In this document: positions 48,583-57,753 of the stretch, piece by piece
Layout: each line of letters opens with the position of its first letter
Position numbering within the stretch: position 1 is the first letter of the stretch
Origin: JBHYDC01 sp051861205
GTDB lineage: Bacteria; Pseudomonadota; Alphaproteobacteria; Rhizobiales; Pleomorphomonadaceae
Length of the DNA stretch: 64,000 nucleotides
Direction: 5' to 3'
Assembly: GCA_051861205.1 (NCBI GenBank)
Contig: JBHYDC010000018.1
Coordinates: 28,779-92,778, forward strand
The notes under the pieces: generated by a model
Seen by the model: the letters and a program-made list of their open reading frames with translations, nothing else
Told to the model about the DNA's origin: nothing
Databases searched by the model: none
Program-made: the position numbers and the translations under genes

Positions 48583-50466
48583 ATGCTTACGATTTCCGAC
48601 GTCACATTCCGCATCGGCGGGCGAACCCTGCTCGAAAAGGCCTCGGTTGTCATTCACGACGGAGCCAAGGTTGGGCTCGTCGGCCGGAATGGCACGGGGA
48701 AAACCACGCTCTTCAATTTGATCTCCGGCGACCTCCCGTCGGAGTCCGGCTCGATCGAGCTAAAGCGCGGCGCCAGGATCGGCCGGGTCGCTCAGGAGGC
48801 ACCCGGCACCGACATATCGCTCATCGAATTCGTGCTCGCTGCCGACACCGAACGGGCGAGCCTGCTCGAAGAGGCAGAGACCGCAACCGATCCGCACCGG
48901 ATCGCCGACATTCAAATCCGTCTCGCCGACATCGAAGCCCACTCGGCGGAATCGCGCGCTGCCACCATCCTCGCCGGCCTCGGCTTCGACGCCACCGACC
49001 AGCGCCGCGCCTGCGCGGACTTCTCCGGCGGCTGGCGCATGCGCGTTGCCCTGGCCGCCGTGCTCTTCATGCAGCCGGACCTCCTACTTCTTGACGAGCC
49101 GACCAACTATCTCGACCTCGAAGGCACGCTGTGGCTCACAACTTATGTGCAGCGCTACCCCTACACCGTGCTCCTGATCAGCCATGACCGCGACCTGCTC
49201 GACACCGCTGTCGACAACATCTGCCACCTCGAACAAAACCGTCTGACACTATGGAAAGGCGGCTACACATCATTCGCCCGCCAGCGCCGTGAAAAGCTGG
49301 TTTTGCAGGATAAGATGCGGGAAAAGCTAGATGCCCGCCGCAAACATCTACAGTCCTTCGTAGATCGCTTCAAAGCCAAAGCCTCAAAAGCCACGCAGGC
49401 CCAGTCGCGTGTGAAAATGCTGGAGAAGATGGAAGTCATCGATGCCGCCGTTGAAGATCACGTGCCGCCGATCACCTTCCCAAATCCTACCCATAAACTC
49501 GCGCCGCCCATCTTGGTCTACGATCGAACCACAATCGGCTATGACCCCGCGCGTCCTGTGCTATCCAACCTGACACTGCGCATCGACGAAGACGATCGCA
49601 TCGCCCTCCTCGGTCGAAACGGCAACGGAAAATCGACCCTCGCCAAGCTGATCGCCGGCAGGCTGGAGGCGTTTTCTGGTGAGATTACAAAGGCTAGGAA
49701 GCTGGAGATCGCCTATTTCGCTCAGCACCAACTCGACGAATTGAAGCCGGCCGAGTCCTCCGTCGCCCATGTCAGGCGCCTGATGCCGGATGCACCGGAA
49801 TCCAAGGTGCGCTCCCGTGTTGCTAGAATGGGCCTTGAAACCGCGAAGATGGATACGCCCGCCAAGGATCTTTCCGGCGGCGAAAAAGCACGGCTTTTGC
49901 TTGGGCTAGCAACGTTTCACGGTCCTAACTTGCTCATTCTTGACGAACCGACCAATCACCTCGACATCGACAGTCGCGAAAGCCTGATGGACGCCCTGAA
50001 CGCTTTTGAAGGCGCGGTGATACTGATCAGCCACGACCGTCATCTTGTCGAGGCCACCGTCGATCGCCTCTGGCTGGTCGCAGACGGCAAAGTCACCCCC
50101 TTCGACGGCGACATGGACGACTACAAACGCTACGTCCTCTCCGGCCCTTCCGACCGGGGCGGAATCCGGTCGGATAGCAAGGTGAATAACGGCGATCGGC
50201 GGCGTCTTGCGGCGGAACGGCGGGCGCAGCTTGCGCCTCTCCGCAAGAAGATTCAGTCTATCGAAAGCCGCATGGAAGGCCAGAAACGCGAGCTTGCGCG
50301 CCTCGATAACGCCCTCGCCGACCCCTCTCTCTTTACAAAAGATCCGGCCAAAGGCACTCGCCTTTCCAAGGAACGCGCAGACATCATGCGGTCAATCGCA
50401 GCTTCGGAAGAGACTTGGTTGGAGCTGTCCGCAGAATACGAGGCTGCTACGGCGGACGTGGATTGA
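48583..50466 (+). CDS. ABC-F family ATPase
   Basis: 627-residue soluble twin-cassette ATPase without membrane domain, class Uup/YheS-like, which act at the ribosome. First cassette: Walker A GRNGTGKTTLF, signature FSGGWRMRVALA, Walker B LLLLDEPTNYLD. Second: GRNGNGKSTLA, LSGGEKARLL, LLILDEPTNHLD. Linker with MREKLDARRKHLQSFVDRFK. A C-terminal coiled coil (residues about 540-625) is basic. Exact subfamily undecided. Confidence 0.94.
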   Translation: MLTISDVTFRIGGRTLLEKASVVIHDGAKVGLVGRNGTGKTTLFNLISGDLPSESGSIELKRGARIGRVAQEAPGTDISLIEFVLAADTERASLLEEAETATDPHRIADIQIRLADIEAHSAESRAATILAGLGFDATDQRRACADFSGGWRMRVALAAVLFMQPDLLLLDEPTNYLDLEGTLWLTTYVQRYPYTVLLISHDRDLLDTAVDNICHLEQNRLTLWKGGYTSFARQRREKLVLQDKMREKLDARRKHLQSFVDRFKAKASKATQAQSRVKMLEKMEVIDAAVEDHVPPITFPNPTHKLAPPILVYDRTTIGYDPARPVLSNLTLRIDEDDRIALLGRNGNGKSTLAKLIAGRLEAFSGEITKARKLEIAYFAQHQLDELKPAESSVAHVRRLMPDAPESKVRSRVARMGLETAKMDTPAKDLSGGEKARLLLGLATFHGPNLLILDEPTNHLDIDSRESLMDALNAFEGAVILISHDRHLVEATVDRLWLVADGKVTPFDGDMDDYKRYVLSGPSDRGGIRSDSKVNNGDRRRLAAERRAQLAPLRKKIQSIESRMEGQKRELARLDNALADPSLFTKDPAKGTRLSKERADIMRSIAASEETWLELSAEYEAATADVD

Positions 50467-50556
50467 GTGATTTTCGTCTAAACTCTATCGCATTTCCTCA
50501 AACGCCTCGCATTCCATGTTCGACCTAGCGCCAAACATCGACCTTGAGTTACGCTC

Positions 50557-51243
50557 TTGCCCGCCTTTACCTACCTTGACCTCATTGCCATCGGCTGGTT
50601 TTTGATCGCTTGGTTCGGTCAATCCTGGCTTGCCGAGCGCAGTCCTTGGGCAAAACACTCGCTCAATCACGCGATGAATCGGCAGCGGCACATCTGGATT
50701 CGGCGGATGAGCGAGCGGGACTTGAGGATGATCGATACGTCGATCATGGCGGGTTTGCAGAACGGAACGGCATTTTTCGCCTCGACCTCGCTATTGGCGA
50801 TCGGCGGCGGATTTGCTCTCTTGAACGCTACCGACCGCGTCATCGAAGTATTCCGGGACCTGCCCTTCGGTCTCTCCATGCTTCGGGTCAGCTATGAGGC
50901 CAAGGTTATCGGGCTGGTGGCCATGTATGCTTATGCCTTTTTCAAATTCGGCTGGGCATACCGCCTCTTCAACTATGCTTCTATTCTAGTGGGTGCCGTA
51001 CCCCCTCGTGAGATGGCAGGAACGGTGGAAATGGAAAAAGCGATCACCCGAGCGGCAACGCTTACCGCGCTCGCCGGACGTCATTTCAACAGGGGCCTCA
51101 GGGCCTTCTTCATGTCGATCGGCTATCTCGGTTGGTTTATGGGGCCGGCTGCACTTGTCATTACATCGACACTGGTGCTGATGGTCCTTGTCAGGCGCCA
51201 GTTCTTCTCAGATTCGCGCGCCGCAGTCGTGAGTACAGACTAA
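50557..51243 (+). CDS. DUF599 family membrane protein
   Basis: 228 residues with four hydrophobic helices, and the family's conserved WLAERSPWAKHSLNHAMNRQ read in short form as SLNHAMNRQR, plus RMIDTSIMAGLQNGTAFFAS and YEAKVIGLVAMYAYAFFKFG. Starts at TTG 50557; no ATG or GTG precedes the conserved region with a good site. Function unknown. Overlaps the DUF3253 gene by one base (TAATG). Confidence 0.83.
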   Translation: MPAFTYLDLIAIGWFLIAWFGQSWLAERSPWAKHSLNHAMNRQRHIWIRRMSERDLRMIDTSIMAGLQNGTAFFASTSLLAIGGGFALLNATDRVIEVFRDLPFGLSMLRVSYEAKVIGLVAMYAYAFFKFGWAYRLFNYASILVGAVPPREMAGTVEMEKAITRAATLTALAGRHFNRGLRAFFMSIGYLGWFMGPAALVITSTLVLMVLVRRQFFSDSRAAVVSTD

Positions 51244-51593
51244 TGGAAACTCCGTTCGACCCCCGCCGCGTCAAAGCGGCCCTCATCCGCGATACCATGC
51301 TGGCACTCGCCGGCGCGGTGCCGAGCGGCAAACCCATCGGACCAGACGCGGTGGCCCGCGCCATCGGTGGAAAGGATGAAAAGGTTTGGCGTCTGCTCAT
51401 GCCCGCCGTCCGCCGGGAAGCCGCGCGGCTGGCGAAAGAGGGAAAAATCGTGATCCTGCGCAAGGGCAGCGTGGTGGATCCCGATCGCATCCGCGGCCTT
51501 TGGCGTCTTCGGTTGCGGCAAGAGGGCGAGGCCCTGCCGGTGTTCGAAGACGTGGTTGCGGATGATGAATTCTTGGACGATGACGAGGATTGA
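51243..51593 (+). CDS. DUF3253 winged-helix-like protein
   Basis: 116 residues. The DUF3253 pattern is visible: VARAIGGKDEKVWRLLMP, VRREAARLAKEGKIVILRKG and a C-terminal VDPDRIRGLWRLRL. The predicted fold is a small winged helix, which suggests nucleic-acid binding; no DNA target is known. ATG 51243 shares a base with the DUF599 stop. The acidic C-terminus is DDEFLDDDED. Confidence 0.8.
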   Translation: METPFDPRRVKAALIRDTMLALAGAVPSGKPIGPDAVARAIGGKDEKVWRLLMPAVRREAARLAKEGKIVILRKGSVVDPDRIRGLWRLRLRQEGEALPVFEDVVADDEFLDDDED

Positions 51594-51621
51594 ACGCTGG
51601 TCAAGTAACTGTTTTCCAAAA

Positions 51622-51963
51622 CTATTCCGGCGTCAAAACAGATCCTGGAACATTGCCCACGACACCCTTGTAGGATACCTCGCACCAGCGAGCATCCAGA
51701 TATTTGAGCTGGTCTTTGAGGGTGCCGAACTGCCATTTTCCGAAGTCGAATTCGGATCGGCACCAGCGCAAAACGATGCCGCTGGCGCCTGCCGGCAGAA
51801 CGCCTTTCTTGCCGGAACTCGCGGACATATCAGCGTAAAGAACCGCTTCCGTACCGCCGCGAAGAGCGAATGTGCGGTCGTAAGGGCTGGGAGATTGCGC
51901 CGAGGCGGCTATAGCACCTGCGCAAATCAGGACTACCGAAACGGCAGCAGTCGAGACTTTCAT
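51622..51963 (-). CDS. secreted SH3-like small protein
   Basis: 113 residues from ATG 51963 (MKVSTAAVSVVLICAG), with a clear signal peptide cleaving near AASAQS. The mature part has VLPAGASGIVLRWCRSEFDFG and ends RWCEVSYKGVVGNVPGSVLT, a typical bacterial SH3-like barrel ending. Two Cys could form a disulfide. Function unknown. GGGGGCTGCC lies before the start. Confidence 0.75.
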   Translation of the reverse strand: MKVSTAAVSVVLICAGAIAASAQSPSPYDRTFALRGGTEAVLYADMSASSGKKGVLPAGASGIVLRWCRSEFDFGKWQFGTLKDQLKYLDARWCEVSYKGVVGNVPGSVLTPE

Positions 51964-52032
51964 GGCAGCCCCCATCGCTTTACCTTCGCCGGGCCCTTGA
52001 AGAGCCCGGCGAATTCGTAAGTCTCGCCCCGA

Positions 52033-52656
52033 TCAGGATACTTCGCTGGCATCCGATACGATCTTGCCGGCGAGGCCATACTGGATCGCTTCTTCCGCAC
52101 TCATCCAGTAATCGCGATCGGTATCCTTCTCGATCCGCTCAAGACTTTGGCCGGTCGCGACCGAGAAAATCTTGTTCAGGCGGTCGCGCATCTTGAGGAT
52201 TTCGCGGGCCTGAATCTCGATGTCTGTCGCCATACCACCTGCGCCGCCTGAGGGCTGATGGAGCAGGAATCGGGTGTTCGGGGTGCAAAAGCGCCGTTCG
52301 CGGGGAACCGACACATAGATCAGCGCGCCGGCGCTCGCCACCCAGCCGGTGCCGATGATGTTCACCGGCGCGGGCACGAAGCGGATCATGTCGTGGATCA
52401 TGTCGCCGGATTCGACGTGGCCGCCGGGCGAGGACACGATCACGGTGATCGGATCGGTGTGGCTCGCTTCTGCCAGCGCCAGAAGACGCGCCGTAACGTC
52501 GCGCGCCAGTTCCTGGCTGACCTGTCCGGTGATGAGGACGGTGCGCGACTTGAACAGGTATTTGTCCACCTGCGGAGCCGGCGCGGCGTCCTTGAGCTTA
52601 TCTTCTTTGTCTTCCTCGTCATCGAAACGAGGGAATTCCAGTCCCTTGGAGATCAT
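52033..52656 (-). CDS. ClpP-family serine protease (atypical ClpP)
   Basis: 207 residues with a ClpP catalytic triad: Ser108 in GWVASAG, His133 in LLHQPSGG, Asp182 in DRDYWMS. It differs from canonical ClpP: the N-terminus is a charged 30-residue extension (DDEEDKEDKLKD), the nucleophile loop is ASAG not SMGA, and no clpX, tig or lon is adjacent. This atypical form is known in alphaproteobacteria alongside canonical ClpP; partners are unclear. Confidence 0.9.
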   Translation of the reverse strand: MISKGLEFPRFDDEEDKEDKLKDAAPAPQVDKYLFKSRTVLITGQVSQELARDVTARLLALAEASHTDPITVIVSSPGGHVESGDMIHDMIRFVPAPVNIIGTGWVASAGALIYVSVPRERRFCTPNTRFLLHQPSGGAGGMATDIEIQAREILKMRDRLNKIFSVATGQSLERIEKDTDRDYWMSAEEAIQYGLAGKIVSDASEVS

Positions 52657-52861
52657 GGGCGCCTTCTATCGCTGGTGGATCCGAGCGGAGCCGATTCAAA
52701 AACAATCACGTCGACTCCTGTGGTAGCCCATGTAAGTCGCGCGCGGCAACCCGGCCAGCCCCCGGCTTGAAGTAGAGTGAATGGAATTGACGCAGACGGC
52801 CCGCCTCGGTTAGGTCGCGGCTGACCAATCCGGCTGGGAAAACGCCCCGAGGGACCCTATA

Positions 52862-53662
52862 ATGACAACCGATACCGCCTTCGCCGTCGTGGAGCGCGTG
52901 CGCGCCAACGGGCCGCTCGTTCATAACATCACGAATTACGTGGTGATGAATAACACCGCCAACGCCCTTCTCGCCTTCGGCGCGTCGCCCGCCATGGTGC
53001 ACGCGACGGACGAAGTAGAAGAGTTCGCAGCGATTTCGTCCTCGCTGGTGATCAACATCGGTACGCTGTCGAGCGAATGGATCGCGGCCATGCGGCTGGC
53101 CGCGATGACGATGGGCCGGCTCGGGCGCCCGTGGGTGATGGACCCGGTGGGCGCGGGCGCGACACGGCTGCGCACCCAGACCGCGACGGATCTCCTGAGC
53201 CTGCGGCCGACGGTGGTGCGGGGGAACGCCAGCGAGATTCTGGCGATTTCCGGTGGTGTCGAGGGTGGGCCGAAGGGGGTGGATAGCCTGCACGAGAGCC
53301 ATGAGGCGGCAGGCCCCGCCGCGGCGCTTGCCAAGGCGCGCGGCACCGTGGTCGCGGTCACGGGCGCTGTTGACGTGGTGACCGACGGCACCCGGACGGT
53401 GCTGATCGAGGGCGGCGATCCGCTGATGGCGCGTGTCACGGGCCTCGGTTGCACGGCGACGGCGCTGGTGGGCGCATGCTTGGCCGTGGAGCGGGATCCG
53501 GTACTGGCGGCAGTGGCGGGGCTAGCGGCGCTGAAAGCGGCCGGCAAGGCCGCTGCGGAGGTTGCAGGCGGACCGGGCAGCTTGCAGGTTGCGCTTCTCG
53601 ACATGCTGCACTCGCTGGACAAGGACGCCTTCACCCGCCACGCAGCGATCAAGGCGGCCTGA
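52862..53662 (+). CDS. thiM: hydroxyethylthiazole kinase
   Basis: Phosphorylates the thiazole moiety of thiamin for salvage. 266 residues. Signatures: PLVHNITNYVVMNNTANALLAFGASP, WVMDPVGAGATRLRT, VRGNASEILAISG, and VTGLGCTATALVGA. GAGGG nine bases before the ATG. No TPP riboswitch (CTGAGA plus the paired arm) is visible upstream. It is followed after three bases by thiE. Confidence 0.96.
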   Translation: MTTDTAFAVVERVRANGPLVHNITNYVVMNNTANALLAFGASPAMVHATDEVEEFAAISSSLVINIGTLSSEWIAAMRLAAMTMGRLGRPWVMDPVGAGATRLRTQTATDLLSLRPTVVRGNASEILAISGGVEGGPKGVDSLHESHEAAGPAAALAKARGTVVAVTGAVDVVTDGTRTVLIEGGDPLMARVTGLGCTATALVGACLAVERDPVLAAVAGLAALKAAGKAAAEVAGGPGSLQVALLDMLHSLDKDAFTRHAAIKAA

Positions 53663-53665
53663 CCC

Positions 53666-54280
53666 ATGCGCCGCCCCTTCGATCTATCGCTCTACTATGT
53701 CACCGATCACCGGCTGTCCTTCGAACGGCTGGTGGAGACGGTGATGCGGTCGGTTGCGGGGGGCGTGACGCTGGTGCAACTGCGCAATCCCGATATTTCG
53801 GGGCGGACGCTCTACGAACAAGCACTGGCGCTGAAGGATCTGCTCGTGCCGCTCGGCATTCCGCTGATCGTCAACGATCGGGTGGATGTGGCGGCGGCGA
53901 TCGGGGCTGCGGGCGCGCATGTCGGGCAATCGGACCTGCCGGTGGCAGCGGCGCGGGCGCTGCTGGGGCCGGAGGCGATCTTGGGGCTGTCGATCACGGC
54001 AGCGGATCAGTTGGCTGCCTTGGACGAGAACGCCGTCGATTACATCGGCGTCGGGCCGGTGTTCGCCACCAGCACCAAGGCCGATCACGCACCCGCGCTC
54101 GGGCTCGCGGGCACGGCGGCGATTACGGCCGCAAGCGCCCTCCCCGCCGTCGCGATCGGCGGCATCGACGCGACGAACGCAGCGGCCGTCAGGGCGACCG
54201 GGGTGGCGGGGATATCGGTCGTCAGCGCCCTCTCGATGGCTGCGGATCCGCAGGCGGCAGCGCGGGCGCTGCGCGGATAA
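53666..54280 (+). CDS. thiE: thiamine-phosphate synthase
   Basis: Joins hydroxymethylpyrimidine pyrophosphate with thiazole phosphate to give thiamin phosphate; directly uses the product of thiM. 204 residues. Signatures: YYVTDHRLS, VTLVQLRNPD, IVNDRVDVA, GAHVGQSDLP, DYIGVGPVFATSTKAD and VAIGGIDATN. Three bases after thiM. Five bases separate it from the converging LprI-like gene. Confidence 0.96.
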   Translation: MRRPFDLSLYYVTDHRLSFERLVETVMRSVAGGVTLVQLRNPDISGRTLYEQALALKDLLVPLGIPLIVNDRVDVAAAIGAAGAHVGQSDLPVAAARALLGPEAILGLSITAADQLAALDENAVDYIGVGPVFATSTKADHAPALGLAGTAAITAASALPAVAIGGIDATNAAAVRATGVAGISVVSALSMAADPQAAARALRG

Positions 54281-54285
54281 CAGCG

Positions 54286-54789
54286 CTATTGCTCGTTTTG
54301 AGCGAGAACGATGGTGGCCAGGAACACGACGCGCTCGCCTGTAATGTGAACCCTGCAAAGCTCTCCAGCCAGTCCGGCGCCGGAGCCGCCTTCCCAAAGC
54401 AGCGCCTCGTATTCGCAGCTCTTGTCGCGCATGCTGATCCAGGCGCGCTGGCTGGTTTGCAGCGCCTTTTTCTGTTCGGGCGAGGCCTTGTCGATCAAGG
54501 TGCCGTAGGTGTCGTTGAGAAGACCATCCCAGATGACGAGCTCGCGCTTAGCGCAGGCCTCCATCATGACGGTGCTTTCCGAATCGGGCTTTTCGAGGCA
54601 CGGGCCCGACACGGTGCCGATACAGGCATATCCATTGCTGATGCCATCGGCGACCCCGTCGAGGCAGCCTTGAATATCGAAATATTCCCCGTCGCTCGGA
54701 ACCGTTGGGTCATCTTCCTGCGAAAGCGCGGGGAATACGGAAAACAACAAAAGGGCAGACACTAGACCTAGATTTGGAAGCAATCGCAT
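54286..54789 (-). CDS. DUF1311 (LprI-like) secreted protein
   Basis: 167 residues from ATG 54789. Signal peptide MRLLPNLGLVSALLLFSV, cleaving near ALSQE. The C-terminal half is the DUF1311/LprI pattern: MMEACAKRELVIWDGLLNDTYGTLI (as ACAKRELVIWDGLLN), KKALQTSQRAWISMRDKSCEYE, and AGELCRVHITGERV. LprI proteins can inhibit lysozyme. The neighbouring gene is a GH25-type lysozyme, which may or may not be connected. Confidence 0.82.
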   Translation of the reverse strand: MRLLPNLGLVSALLLFSVFPALSQEDDPTVPSDGEYFDIQGCLDGVADGISNGYACIGTVSGPCLEKPDSESTVMMEACAKRELVIWDGLLNDTYGTLIDKASPEQKKALQTSQRAWISMRDKSCEYEALLWEGGSGAGLAGELCRVHITGERVVFLATIVLAQNEQ

Positions 54790-54818
54790 ATCCCACTCCT
54801 TGGAAAAACAGGGCCGTC

Positions 54819-55574
54819 TTAGCCCTTGGGCGCCAGCTTGCCATTCACGAATTTCGCCCAATCGCTGGCTGAGCCATAAAACACGTTCCGATCCACATTT
54901 CCGTTCACACCCGGCACCGCGCCGGTTGCCGTATGTTGCCAGAAATGCCATCGGCGCCCACCATAGCGCAAGGACGGGTGACCGGCCACGCTGCGGACCC
55001 AGATGTGATAATCGTCGAAGGCGCCGACGAGGCGGTCGCGGTGGAAGTCGACCGATGTGTAGATCACCGGCCGCTTGCCGTAATGGGCCTCGATCGCCTT
55101 GAGCCACACGTTCATTTCGCGGTGGATGTCTTCGCGTGCCGGGCGGCGGGTGCAGGTGGGTGAGTCCGGCGTCCATTCCATGTCCAATACGGGCGGCAAG
55201 GCCGTGGGATCCACCGGAACGTGCTGGATGAACCATGCGGCTTGCTCGGCGGCCGGGCGGCAGAAGTACCAGAAGTGATACGCCCCGCGCGCCAGACCTG
55301 CGGTGGCGGCCGCAGTCCAGTTTTCGGCAAAACGGTCGTCGAGACGATCGCCGCCTTCGGTGGCCTTGATCCAGGCGAAGGACAGCCCGCCGTTCCGCAC
55401 CGCCGTCCAATTCACGCCCGCCTGATAGGTAGAGACGTCGAGCCCATGGACCGGGAAATCATCGGGCGTCGGCGGGTCCAAGCTGACGACGGCACAGGCT
55501 GATAGGACGATCAGCAGCGCTCCGGCGGCGAGACCCGTGAGCCCTGTCCTGCCGAACAACCGGTCGTGGGACAT
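54819..55574 (-). CDS. GH25 family lysozyme-like lipoprotein
   Basis: 251 residues with lipobox LSAC (near residue 27) and a GH25 catalytic domain. Seen: GLDVSTYQAGVNWTAVRNGG, FAWIKATEGG, YHFWYFCRPAAEQA, PPVLDMEWTP (catalytic Asp/Glu region) and RWHFWQHTATG. Start ATG 55574; MDPDK at 55598 is an in-frame alternative that overlaps mgtE. It would cleave peptidoglycan in the periplasm. Confidence 0.85.
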   Translation of the reverse strand: MSHDRLFGRTGLTGLAAGALLIVLSACAVVSLDPPTPDDFPVHGLDVSTYQAGVNWTAVRNGGLSFAWIKATEGGDRLDDRFAENWTAAATAGLARGAYHFWYFCRPAAEQAAWFIQHVPVDPTALPPVLDMEWTPDSPTCTRRPAREDIHREMNVWLKAIEAHYGKRPVIYTSVDFHRDRLVGAFDDYHIWVRSVAGHPSLRYGGRRWHFWQHTATGAVPGVNGNVDRNVFYGSASDWAKFVNGKLAPKG

Positions 55575-55579
55575 CAGTT

Positions 55580-56992
55580 TCAGCTTATCAGGATCCATGT
55601 GGCGAGCCCAAGGAAGGCGAGGAAGCCGATGACATCGGTCACCATGGTCACGAATACGCCGGACGCCACGGCGGGGTCTATGTCGAACTTGTCGAGCGCG
55701 AGCGGGATCAGAATGCCGGCGAGCGCGGCGGCCATGAGATTGATGATCATCGCCGCCCCGATCACGAGGCCAAGGTCCTGGTTCCCGAACCAAAGCGCGG
55801 CAATAACACCTACGATCAGCCCGAACCCTAGGCCGTTGAGCAATCCGGTGCCGGCTTCGCGCCAGATGGTGCGCCAAGCGTTGTTGGCGTCGAGATCGCG
55901 GGTGGCAAGCGCGCGCACGACGACGGTCATAGTTTGTGTGCCCGCATTGCCGCCCATGGAGGCGACGATCGGCATCAGGATGGCGAGGGCGACGAGTTGT
56001 GAGATCGAAGCCCCGAACAGCCCGATCACCGAGGACGCGAGGAAGGCGGTCGCAAGGTTCACGATCAGCCAGACCGAGCGGGTGCGCACGGTGTAAAGGA
56101 GGCTGTCGGAGATTTCCTCGTCGCCGACGCCCGCGAGTGCGCGAATGTCCTCCTCGGCCTCGGCCTGGATGACGTCCACGATGTCGTCGACGGTGATGAC
56201 GCCGACGAGCCGCTCGGCTTCGTCCACCACGGCGGCGGAGACGAGGTTGTAGCGCTCGAACTGGCGGGCGACCTCTTCCTGGTCTTCGGTGGCCTGCACG
56301 AGATGGCGGGTCTCGTGCATAACGTCCTTGATCTTGGTGCCGCGCGTGGCGCGAAGCAGCCGGTTCAGCGACACCGATCCGAGCAGGCGGAAGCCGGGAT
56401 CGATGACGTAGATCTCGTAGAACTCTTCCGGCAGGTCCTGGCGTTCGCGCAGATAATCAATCGTCTGGCCCACGGTCCAGAACGGCGGGACGGCGATGAA
56501 ATCCGTCTGCATCCGCCGGCCGGCGGTCTCTTCGGGGTAGTCGAGGCTGCGCTGGAGGGCGAGGCGGTCCGGAATCGGAAGCTGCGAGAGGATCGCGTCC
56601 TTGTCTTCCTCGTTGAGGTCTTCGAGCAGATAGACGGCATCATCCGAATCCATCTCGCGCACGCCCTCGACCACCGTCTGGGTGGGCAGCGCTTCGAGAA
56701 TTTGAACGCGGATGGCCTCGTCGACTTCGGTGAGGGCCGTGAAGTCGAAGTCCTTGCCGAGGAGGCGCACCAGCGGCGCGCGGTCGTCCTGGTGGAGGGC
56801 TTCGAGGAGATCGCCGACGTCGGCTTCGTGGAGGTCGGCGGCGAGCGTCCGCACAGCGTCCGAATCAGCGCGTGCGATGGCTTCGGAGACGGCGCCGACG
56901 AAATCGGGGTTAAGGTCGCCGTCTTCGGTGCGCAGTTCAAGCTCACCGAGGTGCTGCGCCAGCCTTGCCGAGTCGAGTTCATCGTCGGACAT
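55580..56992 (-). CDS. mgtE: magnesium transporter
   Basis: MgtE channel. 470 residues: N-terminal Mg2+-sensing superhelical domain (about 1-130), tandem CBS domains (about 130-260, with TVGQTIDYLRER and GVITVDDIVDVIQAE), then five membrane helices with IVASMGGNAGTQT, the pore motif, and NAWRTIWREAGTG. Normal length and no missing pieces. tRNA-Leu lies upstream. Confidence 0.96.
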   Translation of the reverse strand: MSDDELDSARLAQHLGELELRTEDGDLNPDFVGAVSEAIARADSDAVRTLAADLHEADVGDLLEALHQDDRAPLVRLLGKDFDFTALTEVDEAIRVQILEALPTQTVVEGVREMDSDDAVYLLEDLNEEDKDAILSQLPIPDRLALQRSLDYPEETAGRRMQTDFIAVPPFWTVGQTIDYLRERQDLPEEFYEIYVIDPGFRLLGSVSLNRLLRATRGTKIKDVMHETRHLVQATEDQEEVARQFERYNLVSAAVVDEAERLVGVITVDDIVDVIQAEAEEDIRALAGVGDEEISDSLLYTVRTRSVWLIVNLATAFLASSVIGLFGASISQLVALAILMPIVASMGGNAGTQTMTVVVRALATRDLDANNAWRTIWREAGTGLLNGLGFGLIVGVIAALWFGNQDLGLVIGAAMIINLMAAALAGILIPLALDKFDIDPAVASGVFVTMVTDVIGFLAFLGLATWILIS

Positions 56993-57168
56993 GGCGCGCC
57001 TTCCCTTGCCTCAGGGGTGTCTAGAATGGGCGAGGAGTAGCCTGGACGGAAGCGTGGGAAAAGCGAAAGTTATACGCAGTGGACACAACGTGCGCGAACA
57101 GGCTCATGTGGCGTGGCAACGGGCCTGGGTGAAGTCCATGCAGCAAACCGGCAGGCCTAAAACGACGA

Positions 57169-57189
57169 CGGCCGCCCTGGGGGCGGCCG
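57169..57189 (-). terminator. hairpin downstream of tRNA-Leu
   Basis: Perfect 8-bp GC stem: CGGCCGCC, loop CTGGG, GGCGGCCG. On the minus strand it is followed by TCGTCGTTTT, a short T-run, and it begins 12 bases after the tRNA 3' end, consistent with tRNA termination. Confidence 0.7.
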
Positions 57190-57200
57190 CTTCGTTACAC

Positions 57201-57285
57201 TGGTGCGGTCGAGAAGACTCGAACTTCCACGGGTTGCCCCACAGCGACCTCAACGCTGCGCGTCTACCAATTCCGCCACGACCGC
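57201..57285 (-). tRNA. tRNA-Leu (GAG anticodon)
   Basis: 85 bases on the minus strand, class II with a long variable arm. The anticodon loop TTGAGGT is between CAGCG and CGCTG, giving GAG. The acceptor stem GCGGTCG pairs with CGACCGC; the T arm reads AGTTCGAGTCTTCT. CCA is encoded. Confidence 0.95.
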
Positions 57286-57397
57286 ATTTCGTGCGTCAGC
57301 CGGCATTTCCGTCGGCGGGGGCTTACTAGCAAACCCCATCCGGGCGCACAAGGCATGATTTTGATGGGAACGAAAGTGCACTGGCTAAGGCCAGGCC

Positions 57398-57664
57398 TTA
57401 CATCTTCTTCACGACGTCCTGCGGACGGAAACTCGGGGCGCGGAACAGCACTTCGGTAATCGAAATGCCGATACGATCGCCGCGAAGAACCACCTGCCCG
57501 CGCGCAACCGGAATCTCGTTTGCAAGGATTTCAACGTCTTCGTCGGCCTGGCGCTCAAGCTCGATCACAGCGCCGCGGCCCATTCGTAGAAGCTGGTGAA
57601 TCGGCATGGTCTGGCCGCCGAGCACCACGGAAACTTCAACACTGATCTTCTCGAAGATCGACAT
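57398..57664 (-). CDS. isolated FliN-like (SpoA domain) protein
   Basis: 88 residues, a single C-terminal FliN/SpoA domain with almost nothing else: ISVEVSVVLGGQTMPIHQLL, GRGAVIELERQADEDVEILAN, and IPVARGQVVLRGDRIGISITEV. Normal FliN has an extra N-terminal region. No flagellar gene lies next to it. It may be part of a flagellar motor encoded elsewhere, or a SpoA protein for another secretion machine. Start ATG 57664, divergent from lipB. Confidence 0.8.
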   Translation of the reverse strand: MSIFEKISVEVSVVLGGQTMPIHQLLRMGRGAVIELERQADEDVEILANEIPVARGQVVLRGDRIGISITEVLFRAPSFRPQDVVKKM

Positions 57665-57753
57665 TCGGCCTATGCGTCCCTACGGCAGCGATAGAGAAGC
57701 GGACTCGCCGCTTATGCTCTTGCCAGCCACTGTCGCGGCCAGGGAGTTACCAT

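Noticed and set aside
52700..52861. TPP riboswitch upstream of thiM
   Set aside because: No CTGAGA element and no matching conserved arm could be found in the leader.
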